DNA from: an uncultured bacterium
Lineage (GTDB): Bacteria; Latescibacterota; UBA2968; UBA8231
Direction of reading: 5' to 3'
DNA length: 36,976 nt
Assembly: GCA_937942165.1 (NCBI GenBank)
Contig: CALDFW010000028.1
Location: 1 to 36,976 of the forward strand
Every line of letters starts with the position of its first letter. Position 1 is the first letter of the stretch. The notes under the pieces were generated by a model. That model had not been told where the DNA came from. It was given only the letters and a program-made list of their open reading frames with translations, and searched no databases. Shown here piece after piece: positions 8,309-16,065 of this stretch. The translations under genes and the position numbers were made by a program.

Positions 8309-8695
8309 ATGCCAGCCGTAGAAAACCTCATTGAACGCGTCATGGGCGAACTGCATCGCATCGTGCAAACCGAGACCGTTGTCGGAGAGCCCGTGCACGC
8401 CGGCGAACTGACCATCATACCCGTTTCAAAGATTTCTTTTGGATTCGCCGCCGGAGGAGGCCAAGACGACAAAGGCCAAAGCGGTACGGGCGGAGGGGCC
8501 AGCGTGGAGCCCATAGCATTTTTGGTCGTTGACAGCAGCGGCAAAGTGCAAATCATGACGCTGACCGACAAGGAAATTGGCTGGGGACAACTGGCTGAAC
8601 TCGTACCAGATGCCTTGGGAAAACTCAAGCGATTTGTCGAAAAGAAGAAGGATTCAAAAGACGAGGAGGCGGACGAAGAGCCGCTGGGGATCTAA
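8309..8695 (+). CDS. GerW (YtfJ)-family protein
   Basis: This 128-residue protein has the YtfJ/GerW signature: an N-terminal NLIERVMGELHRIVQTETVVGEPV, then GELTIIPVSKISFGFAAGGG, a Gly-rich loop (GTGGGAS), VEPIAFLVV and a charged Lys/Glu tail. In Bacillus the family is a spore protein needed for germination. The same domain occurs widely in bacteria that do not sporulate, where its role is unknown. It follows the DUF2953 gene, and its stop overlaps the stop of the convergent YdjM-like gene by four bases (8692-8695). Confidence 0.88.
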   Translation: MPAVENLIERVMGELHRIVQTETVVGEPVHAGELTIIPVSKISFGFAAGGGQDDKGQSGTGGGASVEPIAFLVVDSSGKVQIMTLTDKEIGWGQLAELVPDALGKLKRFVEKKKDSKDEEADEEPLGI

Positions 8696-9213
8696 TGATG
8701 TCCCCTTTCCGTGGGAAAGATCCGAAATCGCCCGTCCAACACCAAGTGCGTATACCACCCCACAATACACGCCAATAGGTAGATAACGTGCCCCCGTATC
8801 AGTCCGTGCACGTTTTCCCAAGAAAAATCACCGAGAAACGCGTGCCGAGCTCGCCAATATTCGTAGGCTGCGCCGAGCAACACAGAAACGACCAGCGGAC
8901 TGATCTTCCAATGGGTCCATCCGCGGTGATGATCCAGCAGCGGCAGGAGCGATAAAATCGCCACCAGCGTCGCCAGATCGTACTGCTCGTGCCATCCTAA
9001 ATAGAGCAATAGAGCAAATACGCAGCGAAAAAACCAGCGCTGTGGGACGGAAGCTGTATCGAGATCTGGGAAGAGAGAAAAGAACGTCGTCGTGGCAAAA
9101 AGAGCCCCCCACGTCGCGTAGTCGCCTCGCTCTGCATAGGCAAAATGGACTGCCCCTTCGGCCATACCTACGCCCACGAGCGCCCCGCAAATGAGATGTC
9201 CCCGAAAATTCAT
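8692..9213 (-). CDS. YdjM-like (metal-dependent hydrolase family) membrane protein
   Basis: This 173-residue multi-pass membrane protein begins MNFRGHLICGALVG. It contains the family's SLFPDLDTAS, LLDHHRGWTHW and HLVLDGRFRIFP blocks, whose Asp/His residues (D-LD, HRGWTH, H-LD) are the presumed metal ligands. The family is annotated as inner-membrane metal-dependent hydrolase; E. coli YdjM is its LexA-regulated member. The open frame extends 36 codons upstream into rlmN coding sequence. I use the Met at 9213 because HRGHL-type openings are typical and it leaves a 10-base gap after rlmN. It is probably transcribed with rlmN. Its substrate is unknown. Confidence 0.75.
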   Translation of the reverse strand: MNFRGHLICGALVGVGMAEGAVHFAYAERGDYATWGALFATTTFFSLFPDLDTASVPQRWFFRCVFALLLYLGWHEQYDLATLVAILSLLPLLDHHRGWTHWKISPLVVSVLLGAAYEYWRARHAFLGDFSWENVHGLIRGHVIYLLACIVGWYTHLVLDGRFRIFPTERGHH

Positions 9214-9223
9214 GGCACCCGCT

Positions 9224-10303
9224 TCAGTGCGCTGCCACCGCAGCCTCTTGATTATCGAAGAGCTGTCCACAGGCTGCATCGATGTCGCGACCGCGGCTCT
9301 CGCGCACTGTAAATTCGGCACCGGCCCCTTCTAGTGCGCGGTAAAAAGCTTTCAGACGCGCCTGAGAGGGGCGCCTGAAGTCGCTCTCCGATCCCAGCTC
9401 GTTGTAGGGTATGAGATTAATTTTACAGGGAACGTCTGCCGTTAGCTGAGCAAGTCGGACGGCATCTTCGTCCGAATCAGTCACCCCATCCATCAACACG
9501 TATTCGAAAGTGACTCCATAGCCGCGCAGCTGATGAAACTCACGCGCGACTTCAAGAAGGTCGTCGATCTTGAAGCGACGGTTAATAGGCATGAGCTCTT
9601 CCCGAACGGCGTCGGTTGTCGCATTGAGCGATATCGCCAACCCGACGTTGAGTTCCTCGTGAGCGAGCTTGCGAATCCCCGGAACGTAGCCTGCCGTCGA
9701 TACGGTAATTCGACGACCCCCTAAGCCAACGCCTTCTGTTTGCCGCATGAGATAGAGAGCACGAACCACCGCGTCGTAGTTGAGCAAAGGCTCCCCCATA
9801 CCCATCATTACGACGTTGGTCACCCGCTCGCCTCGCTCATGCGCATAGGCTGACACCTGAATAAGCTGATCGAGAATATCTCCCGGGGTCAAGTTGCGCA
9901 CTAACCCCATGCGACCCGTCGCGCAAAACTTGCAGTCTAAAGGGCATCCGACCTGCGAAGAGATACACACCGTGCGACGCGCACCGTCGACAATAAGGAC
10001 CGACTCAATCCGCTCACCCGTAGGCACTTCAAAGAGAAATTTAACCGCCTGACCGGTCTGCGATTCGCGCTGCGCGACGAGTCGCAGACGCGTAACAAAA
10101 GCAACCTCACCCAGCGCGGTGCGAAGTGACTTGGAGAGGTTTGTCATCTCGTCAATCTCGGCTACGCCCTTGTTGTGCACCCAGTCAAAAATCTGTCTTG
10201 CACGGTAGGAAGGCTCTCCCAACTCGGCGACAAAGGCCTCTATCTCGGCAGGTAACATGCTCTTTAAGTCTGCGCGCGAGGCATCAGCTCTTTGTATACT
10301 CAT
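9224..10303 (-). CDS. rlmN: Dual-specificity 23S rRNA (A2503)-C2 / tRNA (A37)-C2 methyltransferase RlmN
   Basis: This 359-residue radical-SAM enzyme has the cluster motif C120-x3-C124-x2-C127 within SQVGCPLDCKFCATGRMGL. It also has the SAM-binding GMGEPLLNYD block, HEELNVGLAISLNA and PINRRF, and the C-terminal catalytic cysteine C345 in RGRDIDAACGQL. RlmN uses that cysteine and a methyl-cysteine relay to methylate C2 of A2503 in 23S rRNA and A37 of some tRNAs. Length and all key residues are normal, and it lacks features that would suggest Cfr. It lies head to head with the M23 peptidase gene and is followed by the YdjM-like gene. Confidence 0.97.
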   Translation of the reverse strand: MSIQRADASRADLKSMLPAEIEAFVAELGEPSYRARQIFDWVHNKGVAEIDEMTNLSKSLRTALGEVAFVTRLRLVAQRESQTGQAVKFLFEVPTGERIESVLIVDGARRTVCISSQVGCPLDCKFCATGRMGLVRNLTPGDILDQLIQVSAYAHERGERVTNVVMMGMGEPLLNYDAVVRALYLMRQTEGVGLGGRRITVSTAGYVPGIRKLAHEELNVGLAISLNATTDAVREELMPINRRFKIDDLLEVAREFHQLRGYGVTFEYVLMDGVTDSDEDAVRLAQLTADVPCKINLIPYNELGSESDFRRPSQARLKAFYRALEGAGAEFTVRESRGRDIDAACGQLFDNQEAAVAAH

Positions 10304-10328
10304 AGTGCCCGTTTAACCCGGAAATACC

Positions 10329-10357
10329 TTGACGTAAAATTTACATAGGTTTATTAT
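10329..10357 (+). promoter_or_regulatory. Sigma-70-type promoter for the M23 peptidase gene
   Basis: TTGACG (10329-10334), a 17-base spacer and TATTAT (10352-10357) each match the consensus boxes at 5 of 6 positions. They lie 30 bases before the ATG at 10387 in an AT-rich intergenic stretch. This is the best-looking promoter in the window by eye. Confidence 0.6.
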
Positions 10358-10386
10358 AAATAAATAGTTTTGCACGTAATAGGTCA

Positions 10387-11838
10387 ATGCCCCACATCGT
10401 CCTCCCCCCCGTGCAACTGCCCGAAAAACCGTTGAAAAAACTGGATCCATCTTTGCTATTTTGGGCCGGCCTAGCGCTGGCCACTGTCGTTGTGTTCGTG
10501 CGCTTAGAATTGCTACACACGCTTGAGGCTACCACGGGCGAAACGACCCTCGTGCCTCTGGCCAAGACGGCAATTACAGCGGAAACGTACGTCTCGCCCC
10601 CAGTACAAGCATCCAGCGAGGATATCCCGCCTGCCGTCAATAAGTCGGCACCGACGGAGAAGACGGAGACCGGTTGGGCCTTTGTTGGCCCTCCCTTACC
10701 GCCTCCGATGGCGTTCGATGCACAACCCAACCACCGCGTTATAAGAGACACACTCCGCTCGGGAGATTCAATCTATCTCTCTCTCAAGAGGAACAGTCTG
10801 AGCGAAGAGCAGATTTCACTGATTAACCTCGCGCTCCGCGGCGTCTTTGATGCGAGTAGTCGGTCGCGTCCGAAAGACTCTTATCACTTGGTCGTCGACA
10901 CCAGCGGCGTAGTTCTCAGCTTTACCTACACCCCGATTAGAGAACCCGAACGGCCCGTATTTATCGAGCTCGCGGCAGACGGACTCGTCGGCAGACGCGA
11001 AAATCTACCGTTAGATACTCGGCAATTTGCAGCAGAAATTTTTATTGAAAACAACTTGGCCAACGCCATTAGTGCGCTGGGTGAAAGCGATGCGCTCACC
11101 GACCGCATTACGGACAATATTTTTGGTTCGGTAATTGATTTCCGTCTCAATCCCCGCAAGGGAGACCGAATTCGAGTCTTGTTTGAAAAAGAGTACCTAA
11201 ACGATCAGTTTATCCGCTACGGCCGCGTCGCTATGGCCGAGTATCAAGGCCAGATAGTTCAACAAACCGCGTACCACTATGCCCCTCGGGGAGAGACCCG
11301 AGGTTATTTTGATGCTAAAGGCAATTCTCTAGCGCGCATGTTCCTTCTTTACCCCCTGCCTTTTCGGGGCATCAACTCTCATTTTAACCTGCGCCGTTTC
11401 CATCCCGTGCTCAAACGCAATGTGCCTCACTTAGGAACGGATTACGCCGCATCGCACGGAACTCCGGTCTACGCAACGGCGATCGGCACGGTTACACACG
11501 CGGGCAACCGAGGCGGATACGGCCTGCTTGTAGAAATAGAGCACGCCAACGGCTACCGCACTCGCTACGCCCATTTGAGCAAAGTTCTCGTCAAACGCGG
11601 ACAGCGCGTTGCCCAACAGCAAACCGTCGGCCGCGTGGGATCGACGGGGCGTTCAACCGGCCCCCATCTGCACTACGAAATCCTAAAGAATGGCCGTCAG
11701 ATCAACCCGACGTCTGTAAACCGTGGAGAGCGCGGCAAACCGTTGGACAGAAAGAATATGGCCGCCTTCCAAGCGCATCGCGATTCGCTGATGGACGCGC
11801 TCAACACCCATCTGCAGCGCACAGCCTCTGCCCCCTAG
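10387..11838 (+). CDS. MepM-like M23 (LytM) murein endopeptidase
   Basis: This 483-residue protein has a short cytoplasmic start, a TM helix (about 22-40) and a Pro/Thr-rich linker. An OapA/LysM-like region (SGDSIYLSLKRNSLSEEQI) and a Csd3-like N-terminal domain (LNPRKGDRIRVLFEKEYL) follow. The C-terminal LytM domain has zinc ligands H348 and D352 (HLGTDYA) and H427-x-H429 (HLHYEI), plus the usual YAHLS histidine. This arrangement matches E. coli MepM and Helicobacter Csd3, which cut D-Ala-mDAP cross-links to let new wall be inserted. All catalytic residues are present, so it should be active rather than an EnvC-type degenerate factor. The final 30 residues are a basic tail. Confidence 0.92.
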   Translation: MPHIVLPPVQLPEKPLKKLDPSLLFWAGLALATVVVFVRLELLHTLEATTGETTLVPLAKTAITAETYVSPPVQASSEDIPPAVNKSAPTEKTETGWAFVGPPLPPPMAFDAQPNHRVIRDTLRSGDSIYLSLKRNSLSEEQISLINLALRGVFDASSRSRPKDSYHLVVDTSGVVLSFTYTPIREPERPVFIELAADGLVGRRENLPLDTRQFAAEIFIENNLANAISALGESDALTDRITDNIFGSVIDFRLNPRKGDRIRVLFEKEYLNDQFIRYGRVAMAEYQGQIVQQTAYHYAPRGETRGYFDAKGNSLARMFLLYPLPFRGINSHFNLRRFHPVLKRNVPHLGTDYAASHGTPVYATAIGTVTHAGNRGGYGLLVEIEHANGYRTRYAHLSKVLVKRGQRVAQQQTVGRVGSTGRSTGPHLHYEILKNGRQINPTSVNRGERGKPLDRKNMAAFQAHRDSLMDALNTHLQRTASAP

Positions 11839-11857
11839 TCTTCAGAAATACCCTCAC

Positions 11858-11886
11858 TTGACATAGCTGTGTCCTTATCTTGTATT
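11858..11886 (+). promoter_or_regulatory. Sigma-70-type promoter for the Minf_1886 / larC pair
   Basis: A perfect TTGACA (11858-11863), a 17-base spacer and TGTATT (11881-11886, 4/6) lie about 37 bases before the ATG at 11923. A TTG at 11869 in the same frame falls between the two boxes, so the promoter argues for the start at 11923. Confidence 0.5.
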
Positions 11887-11922
11887 GTGCAAGGAAACCC
11901 TACATTCCACACTATTCGGACT

Positions 11923-12330
11923 ATGAAAACAGACTGGGAAAGTGCCGTCGAGGATCTAGCCGAGCGCGACGGGCGTTATAATAAGGAAGCGTTCTTCTTT
12001 GTCTATCGCGCCCTCGATTTCACCGTGAAAAAAATGGGATTGGCCGAAGTCGAACTCGAGAAACGGCACGTAACTGGGCGCGATCTGTTAACGGGAATAA
12101 GTGAGTATGCCTTTGACCAATTTGGCCCTCTGACGCAAGAGGTTTTATCTCATTGGCGCCTGTATCAAACGCGAGACTTTGGGGAAATTGTGTTTGCTCT
12201 GGTCGAAGGCAGCCTGATGGGAAAGACAGAACGCGACTCGATAGAAGACTTTGTAAACGTGTACGACTTTAGCGAAGAATTCGACTGGAAAAAGCGCCGC
12301 GCTGCGCAGCAGTCCGCAAAAAAACTATGA
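11923..12330 (+). CDS. Minf_1886-family conserved protein
   Basis: This 135-residue soluble protein matches the Minf_1886 family (originally noted in Planctomycetes and Verrucomicrobia). Landmarks are YNKEAFFFVYRALDFTV near the N-terminus, HVTGRDLLTGISEYAFDQFG, VLSHWRLYQTRDFGEIVFALVE, LMGKTERDSIEDF and VYDFSEEFDW. No biochemical function is known. I chose ATG 11923 because a promoter lies upstream of it and family members begin close to the YxxEAF block. Its stop overlaps the larC start (ATGA, 12327-12330), implying translational coupling. Confidence 0.88.
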   Translation: MKTDWESAVEDLAERDGRYNKEAFFFVYRALDFTVKKMGLAEVELEKRHVTGRDLLTGISEYAFDQFGPLTQEVLSHWRLYQTRDFGEIVFALVEGSLMGKTERDSIEDFVNVYDFSEEFDWKKRRAAQQSAKKL

Positions 12331-13583
12331 AAATAGCCTATTTCGATTGCTTCTCTGGAATTAGCGGAGATATGGTCTTGGGCGCTCTTATCGACGCCGG
12401 ACTTTCCCTAGATGCACTCATAGAAGAGCTGAATAAGCTAGATCTGCCCGGTCTAGAGCTAACCCAAGAGCGGGCCGTCCGTCAGGCTATTGCCGGAACG
12501 CATGTGAAGGTTCATTTCGGCGGACGCCCCATCGGAGCAGAAGACGAACATCACTTTGCGCCAATTGTCCCGCGCGAACAGCCCACCGGAGCGCTGCTAC
12601 GCACAGGCGCATCCGATAAGCACGAGCATCACCGCTTAGAAGACATACTGTCGCTTATCGAAAAGAGTCGTTTAGATAAGAGCGTGCAGACGCAGTCCAT
12701 TGCGATTTTTAACAGGCTAGCCCAAGCCGAGGCCGAAGTTCACGGCAGTCCGCCAGACCAGGTCCACCTGCACGAAGTCGGCGCACTCGATGCCGTGGTC
12801 GATATCGTTGGTTCCGTTGCCGGACTCCGGCTCTTAGGGATCGAAAAGATCTACGCGTCCCCCCTGCATTTTGGCACTGGATTCGTTCGCTGCGCACACG
12901 GTCGCTATCCTGTCCCCGTCCCCGGCGTTCTCGCCCTGTGCCGCGACGTTCCAAGCGTGCAAACCGATATTCGATCTGAACTCGTAACGCCAACCGGGGC
13001 GGCGCTCATCACTACCTTGGCCTGCCAGTTTGGTCCAGCGCCGAGCTTTGTGCAGACGGCCGTCGGATACGGCGCGGGATCGCGCAGCCTCGAACAAATA
13101 CCCAACATGCTGCGCGTACGCATAGGTCAACAAGAGCAGACCATTCAGCGAGAAACACTCCATCATATCGAGGCGAATATCGACGATATGAATCCAGAGG
13201 TATACGGCTACCTGTTTGAACGGCTCATTGAGCAAGGTGCACGCGATGTCTACGTGACGCCCATAGCAATGAAAAAGGGACGACCCGCTCATCTACTGGG
13301 CGTTTTGGTAGATCAAGGTAAAAGTGCACAGATCACAGAGACGATTTTAGCAGAGACGACTACGCTGGGCGTTCGTTACCACGCCGTTGAACGCCGCGTG
13401 CTTCAGCGAACTATTCGCCAGGTTGAAACGGAATACGGCACCGTTGGTGTCAAAGTAGGACTGGTCGGTAGCACCCAGCGTGCAGCGCCAGAGTACGAAG
13501 ACTGCGCTCGCCTAGCTCGACAACACAGCGTGCCCCTACTCACCGTTTATCAAGCGGCAAGCCGCGCCGCTAGCGAGGAATAG
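12327..13583 (+). CDS. larC: Nickel-pincer cofactor biosynthesis protein LarC
   Basis: This 418-residue protein opens with the LarC signature MKIAYFDCFSGISGDMVLGALIDAG. It contains the His-rich nickel-binding segment (DEHHF...DKHEHHRLEDI, about 70-105), VHLHEVGALDAVVDIVG and HGRYPVPVPG. The C-terminal CTP-dependent cyclometallase half contains EANIDDMNPE, KKGRPAHLLGVL and TTLGVRY. LarC inserts nickel into the pyridinium dithiocarboxylate precursor to make the cofactor of lactate racemase-type enzymes. Here both halves are one continuous frame, unlike the larC1/larC2 arrangement with a programmed frameshift in Lactiplantibacillus. No larA, larB or larE is visible. It overlaps the Minf_1886 gene and is followed two bases later by a secreted FG-GAP-like gene. 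Confidence 0.95.
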   Translation: MKIAYFDCFSGISGDMVLGALIDAGLSLDALIEELNKLDLPGLELTQERAVRQAIAGTHVKVHFGGRPIGAEDEHHFAPIVPREQPTGALLRTGASDKHEHHRLEDILSLIEKSRLDKSVQTQSIAIFNRLAQAEAEVHGSPPDQVHLHEVGALDAVVDIVGSVAGLRLLGIEKIYASPLHFGTGFVRCAHGRYPVPVPGVLALCRDVPSVQTDIRSELVTPTGAALITTLACQFGPAPSFVQTAVGYGAGSRSLEQIPNMLRVRIGQQEQTIQRETLHHIEANIDDMNPEVYGYLFERLIEQGARDVYVTPIAMKKGRPAHLLGVLVDQGKSAQITETILAETTTLGVRYHAVERRVLQRTIRQVETEYGTVGVKVGLVGSTQRAAPEYEDCARLARQHSVPLLTVYQAASRAASEE

Positions 13584-13584
13584 T

Positions 13585-14331
13585 ATGATGAGTTCACTAT
13601 TTTCCCTCTCACTCGTCTTTGCCCTTTTGTGCGCGGTCGGTCCGACCGATGCCTCGGACCTCAATGAGTTTGACAACCTGCGCCGCCTTGAGACCATTGA
13701 TGACATTCAGCGCATTGTCTATGGAGACGCCAACGGACGCGTGCACGTTTTAGAAGGCGACGGCACTCGCTTTGCAGAAGTTTGGGTCAGTGAATATTTG
13801 GAGGGGGCCGTGGCTGGCCTATTTGTTACGGATGTCAACGGCGACGAGCTAGAGGAAGTCGTCGTCTTCACAGACCGGGGGCGGATCTACTATATCGATT
13901 CGCGCGATTACCGCACAATTTGGAGTAACCCTCCGGGAGAATATGAACGCATTACCTGCCAGGGCGTTTACGATACAGACGACGACCCACAGCCAGAGCT
14001 GCTATTTTGCGCCGATGGCTACCTCATCGTCTACGACGGACGAGACCAATACGAGCAGTGGCGCAGTGATCAGAGCAACCTAACATCACGCCAACTTCTC
14101 ATTGGCGACGTCGACGGCGATGGCGAGAAAGAAATCGTACTCAACGACGGATATGTCTTCGACGCGCGTTTTTTTGACCTTGAATGGCAATCACCTGAAC
14201 CCTTTGGCGAGCGACTTGGCCTGCTCGACATGGACGAAGATGGCATCCTAGAGCTTATTGGCGAGTTTCAAGGACGGTATTTGCGCGTATTTGACGTAGA
14301 CTTACGGCGCGAAAAGTCCCTGTCGCGCTAG
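13585..14331 (+). CDS. Secreted FG-GAP/VCBS-like propeller protein
   Basis: This 248-residue protein has a signal peptide (SLFSLSLVFALLCAVGPTDA). Blade-like repeats carry calcium-binding style loops: DVNGDELEEVVVF, TDDDPQPELLF, DVDGDGEKEIVL and DMDEDGILELIG. The size corresponds to four or five blades, short for a full seven-bladed propeller. It begins two bases after the larC stop, so it is probably co-transcribed, although nothing links the functions. The partner or ligand is unknown. Confidence 0.72.
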   Translation: MMSSLFSLSLVFALLCAVGPTDASDLNEFDNLRRLETIDDIQRIVYGDANGRVHVLEGDGTRFAEVWVSEYLEGAVAGLFVTDVNGDELEEVVVFTDRGRIYYIDSRDYRTIWSNPPGEYERITCQGVYDTDDDPQPELLFCADGYLIVYDGRDQYEQWRSDQSNLTSRQLLIGDVDGDGEKEIVLNDGYVFDARFFDLEWQSPEPFGERLGLLDMDEDGILELIGEFQGRYLRVFDVDLRREKSLSR

Positions 14332-14343
14332 GCACACTTTCTA

Positions 14344-14373
14344 TTGACACTCGGGCAATGGCGCGCGAATATT
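14344..14373 (+). promoter_or_regulatory. Candidate promoter for the TIM-barrel isomerase gene
   Basis: TTGACA (14344-14349) is followed after 18 bases by AATATT (4/6), within the AT-rich gap before ATG 14424. A strong GAGGAG ribosome-binding site precedes that ATG. The -10 box is poor. Confidence 0.35.
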
Positions 14374-14423
14374 TGTACTCTAAATATTGATATTAAGAAA
14401 TCACTTAGACGAGGAGTTCCCAT

Positions 14424-15416
14424 ATGGCACGACCCGTAACGTTATTCACCGGCCAGTGGGCCGATTTAGACATCGAAACAATGTGTCAGAAAGCCAAAGA
14501 TTTTGGCTACGATGGACTCGAATTAGCCTGCTGGGGTGATCATTTTGAAGTCGACAAGGCCAACGCTTCCTACTGTAAATCCAAGCGTCAGCTCCTAGAG
14601 CAATACGATCTACAGCTCTTTTCCATATCCAACCACCTTGTCGGTCAAGCCGTATGCGACAATATTGACGAACGGCATCAGTCTATTCTCCCTCCTGCAG
14701 TCTGGGGAGACGGCGATCCCGAAGGGGTTCGCAGACGAGCAGCCAAGGAAATGATCGCTACGGCCAAAGCTGCAAGTCGTCTGGGCGTAGACGTCGTCAA
14801 CGGATTCACAGGATCTTCCATTTGGCATTTGCTTTACTCCTTCCCACCCGTTTCGCCCGATATGATTGACAAGGGCTACAAAGACTTCGCAAAGCGTTGG
14901 AAACCGATTCTAAACCAGTTTCAAAAGCTGGGCGTAAAGTTTGCCCTTGAAGTGCATCCAACGGAAATAGCGTTTGATATCGCTTCCGCGGAGCGCGCGA
15001 TTGAAGCATTGGATGGGCATCCAGCCTTTGGATTTAACTACGACCCTAGTCACCTTGGCTATCAAGGCGTGGACTACGTGGAGTTTATATACCGCTTTAG
15101 CGATCGCATTTTCCACGTTCACATGAAGGACGTCGGCTGGTCTTCCACGCCGAAAGAGGCAGGCGTCTTTGGCGGCCACGTAGAGTTTGGCGACCGGCGC
15201 CGTTTCTGGGATTTCCGCTCACTTGGACGTGGCAATATAGATTTCGAAGAAATCATACGCGCACTCAATCGAATTCAGTATCAAGGTCCTCTTTCCGTCG
15301 AATGGGAGGACAGCGGCATGGATCGTGAGCACGGCGCGACAGAAGCAGCCGCTTTCGTGAAAGAAGTCGACTTCACCCCCTCGAACGTCGCATTTGACGC
15401 TGCGTTTGAAAAGTAG
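14424..15416 (+). CDS. Sugar phosphate isomerase/epimerase-like TIM-barrel protein
   Basis: This 330-residue protein belongs to the xylose-isomerase-like TIM-barrel (AP-endonuclease 2) superfamily. Motifs include [15 protein letters not shown] at strand 2, [13 protein letters not shown] (metal Glu), [13 protein letters not shown] (Asp/His), [11 protein letters not shown] (His-x-His) and [11 protein letters not shown] (last metal Glu). The set fits a divalent-metal-dependent isomerase or epimerase of sugars or ketosugar acids. A Gfo/Idh/MocA dehydrogenase and ABC transport genes within 5 kb suggest a sugar or polyol catabolic module. Such dehydrogenase/isomerase pairs are frequent, but the substrate cannot be told from sequence. 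The start has an excellent GAGGAG site. Confidence 0.88.
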   Translation: MARPVTLFTGQWADLDIETMCQKAKDFGYDGLELACWGDHFEVDKANASYCKSKRQLLEQYDLQLFSISNHLVGQAVCDNIDERHQSILPPAVWGDGDPEGVRRRAAKEMIATAKAASRLGVDVVNGFTGSSIWHLLYSFPPVSPDMIDKGYKDFAKRWKPILNQFQKLGVKFALEVHPTEIAFDIASAERAIEALDGHPAFGFNYDPSHLGYQGVDYVEFIYRFSDRIFHVHMKDVGWSSTPKEAGVFGGHVEFGDRRRFWDFRSLGRGNIDFEEIIRALNRIQYQGPLSVEWEDSGMDREHGATEAAAFVKEVDFTPSNVAFDAAFEK

Positions 15417-16065
15417 GCCCAATAAAGGAAAGAGCGGTCTCTGGCATCTCGCACAGAGATCGCTCTTCCGGGGCGCCGTTCTGTGTGCGCTCCTCATCCT
15501 CTCGCCTGCGCTGGTCTACAGTCAGATACTCCCCTCTGGCGAAATTGACCCCACCTATCTACGTCTAGCCGAAAAAAAGCTGGCAGGCCTGTTAGCTCCT
15601 TCGAAAGAAGAGGCCTTTTTACAGGTATTCGTCGAGGCTTCGATCGATCGAGACGCACTCATAGACACCGCAGTGGTATACGATCTCATAGTGCACTACG
15701 ATCCGAATCGCTATACCAATCCCCGCGTAGGATCCTATCCTCTTCGATTCGAAGAGCAGCTCATCCTCTGGGGTAAACGCATTGCGGCTTACACAAAGAG
15801 TACGCAGTGGACGAGTGGACGATTTTACCTACGCGACCTATCAACGGGACGCGCCGCTTGGATTTTCACCGCTGACGCCCGCAGACTATACGCTCCGTCC
15901 CCAAAGCGCATTTCGGCGCGCGACGAGGCGTCCTATACGGATATACACACAACGGGCCAGTGGCTCCGAGCTTTCAAGGAAGAGAGCCGCGAGGCCGTAG
16001 GTCTGCGTTTGCAACAGGAAGCACTGCAACGCGCCCAATCCCTGACGAAGGATCTCAAACCGTGA
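15394..16065 (+). CDS. Secreted protein of unknown function upstream of ABC transport genes
   Basis: This frame of up to 223 residues contains no methionine codon downstream of its start, so it must use a non-ATG start. TTG 15394 (inside the isomerase gene) and TTG 15406 are the candidates. A signal peptide ([22 protein letters not shown]) follows. The mature part has helices ([16 protein letters not shown]), a central beta-rich region and a Glu/Arg-rich C-terminal helix ([14 protein letters not shown]). The gene is credible because its TGA overlaps the GTG of the next gene (GTGA, 16062-16065). A 14-bp hairpin lies within its first codons. I do not recognise the family; it may be a periplasmic accessory of the transporter. 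Confidence 0.6.
   Translation: MTLRLKSRPNKGKSGLWHLAQRSLFRGAVLCALLILSPALVYSQILPSGEIDPTYLRLAEKKLAGLLAPSKEEAFLQVFVEASIDRDALIDTAVVYDLIVHYDPNRYTNPRVGSYPLRFEEQLILWGKRIAAYTKSTQWTSGRFYLRDLSTGRAAWIFTADARRLYAPSPKRISARDEASYTDIHTTGQWLRAFKEESREAVGLRLQQEALQRAQSLTKDLKP
15430..15467 (+). repeat. 14-bp near-perfect hairpin just after the isomerase stop
   Basis: AAGAGCGGTCTCTG (15430-15443) pairs with CAGAGATCGCTCTT (15454-15467). All 14 positions pair, one as G-U, around a 10-base loop. It begins 14 bases after the isomerase stop and lies inside the first codons of the next gene. There is no T-run on the plus strand. It could be a weak terminator/attenuator between isomerase and transporter genes, or a translational control hairpin. 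Positions may be off by one base. Confidence 0.6.

Noticed and set aside
11869-11922. Upstream TTG as start of the Minf_1886 gene
   Set aside because: It falls between the -35 and -10 boxes of a good promoter and adds sequence not typical of the family.
12327-13583. Programmed frameshift in larC
   Set aside because: The two halves are in one uninterrupted frame, so no frameshift is needed.
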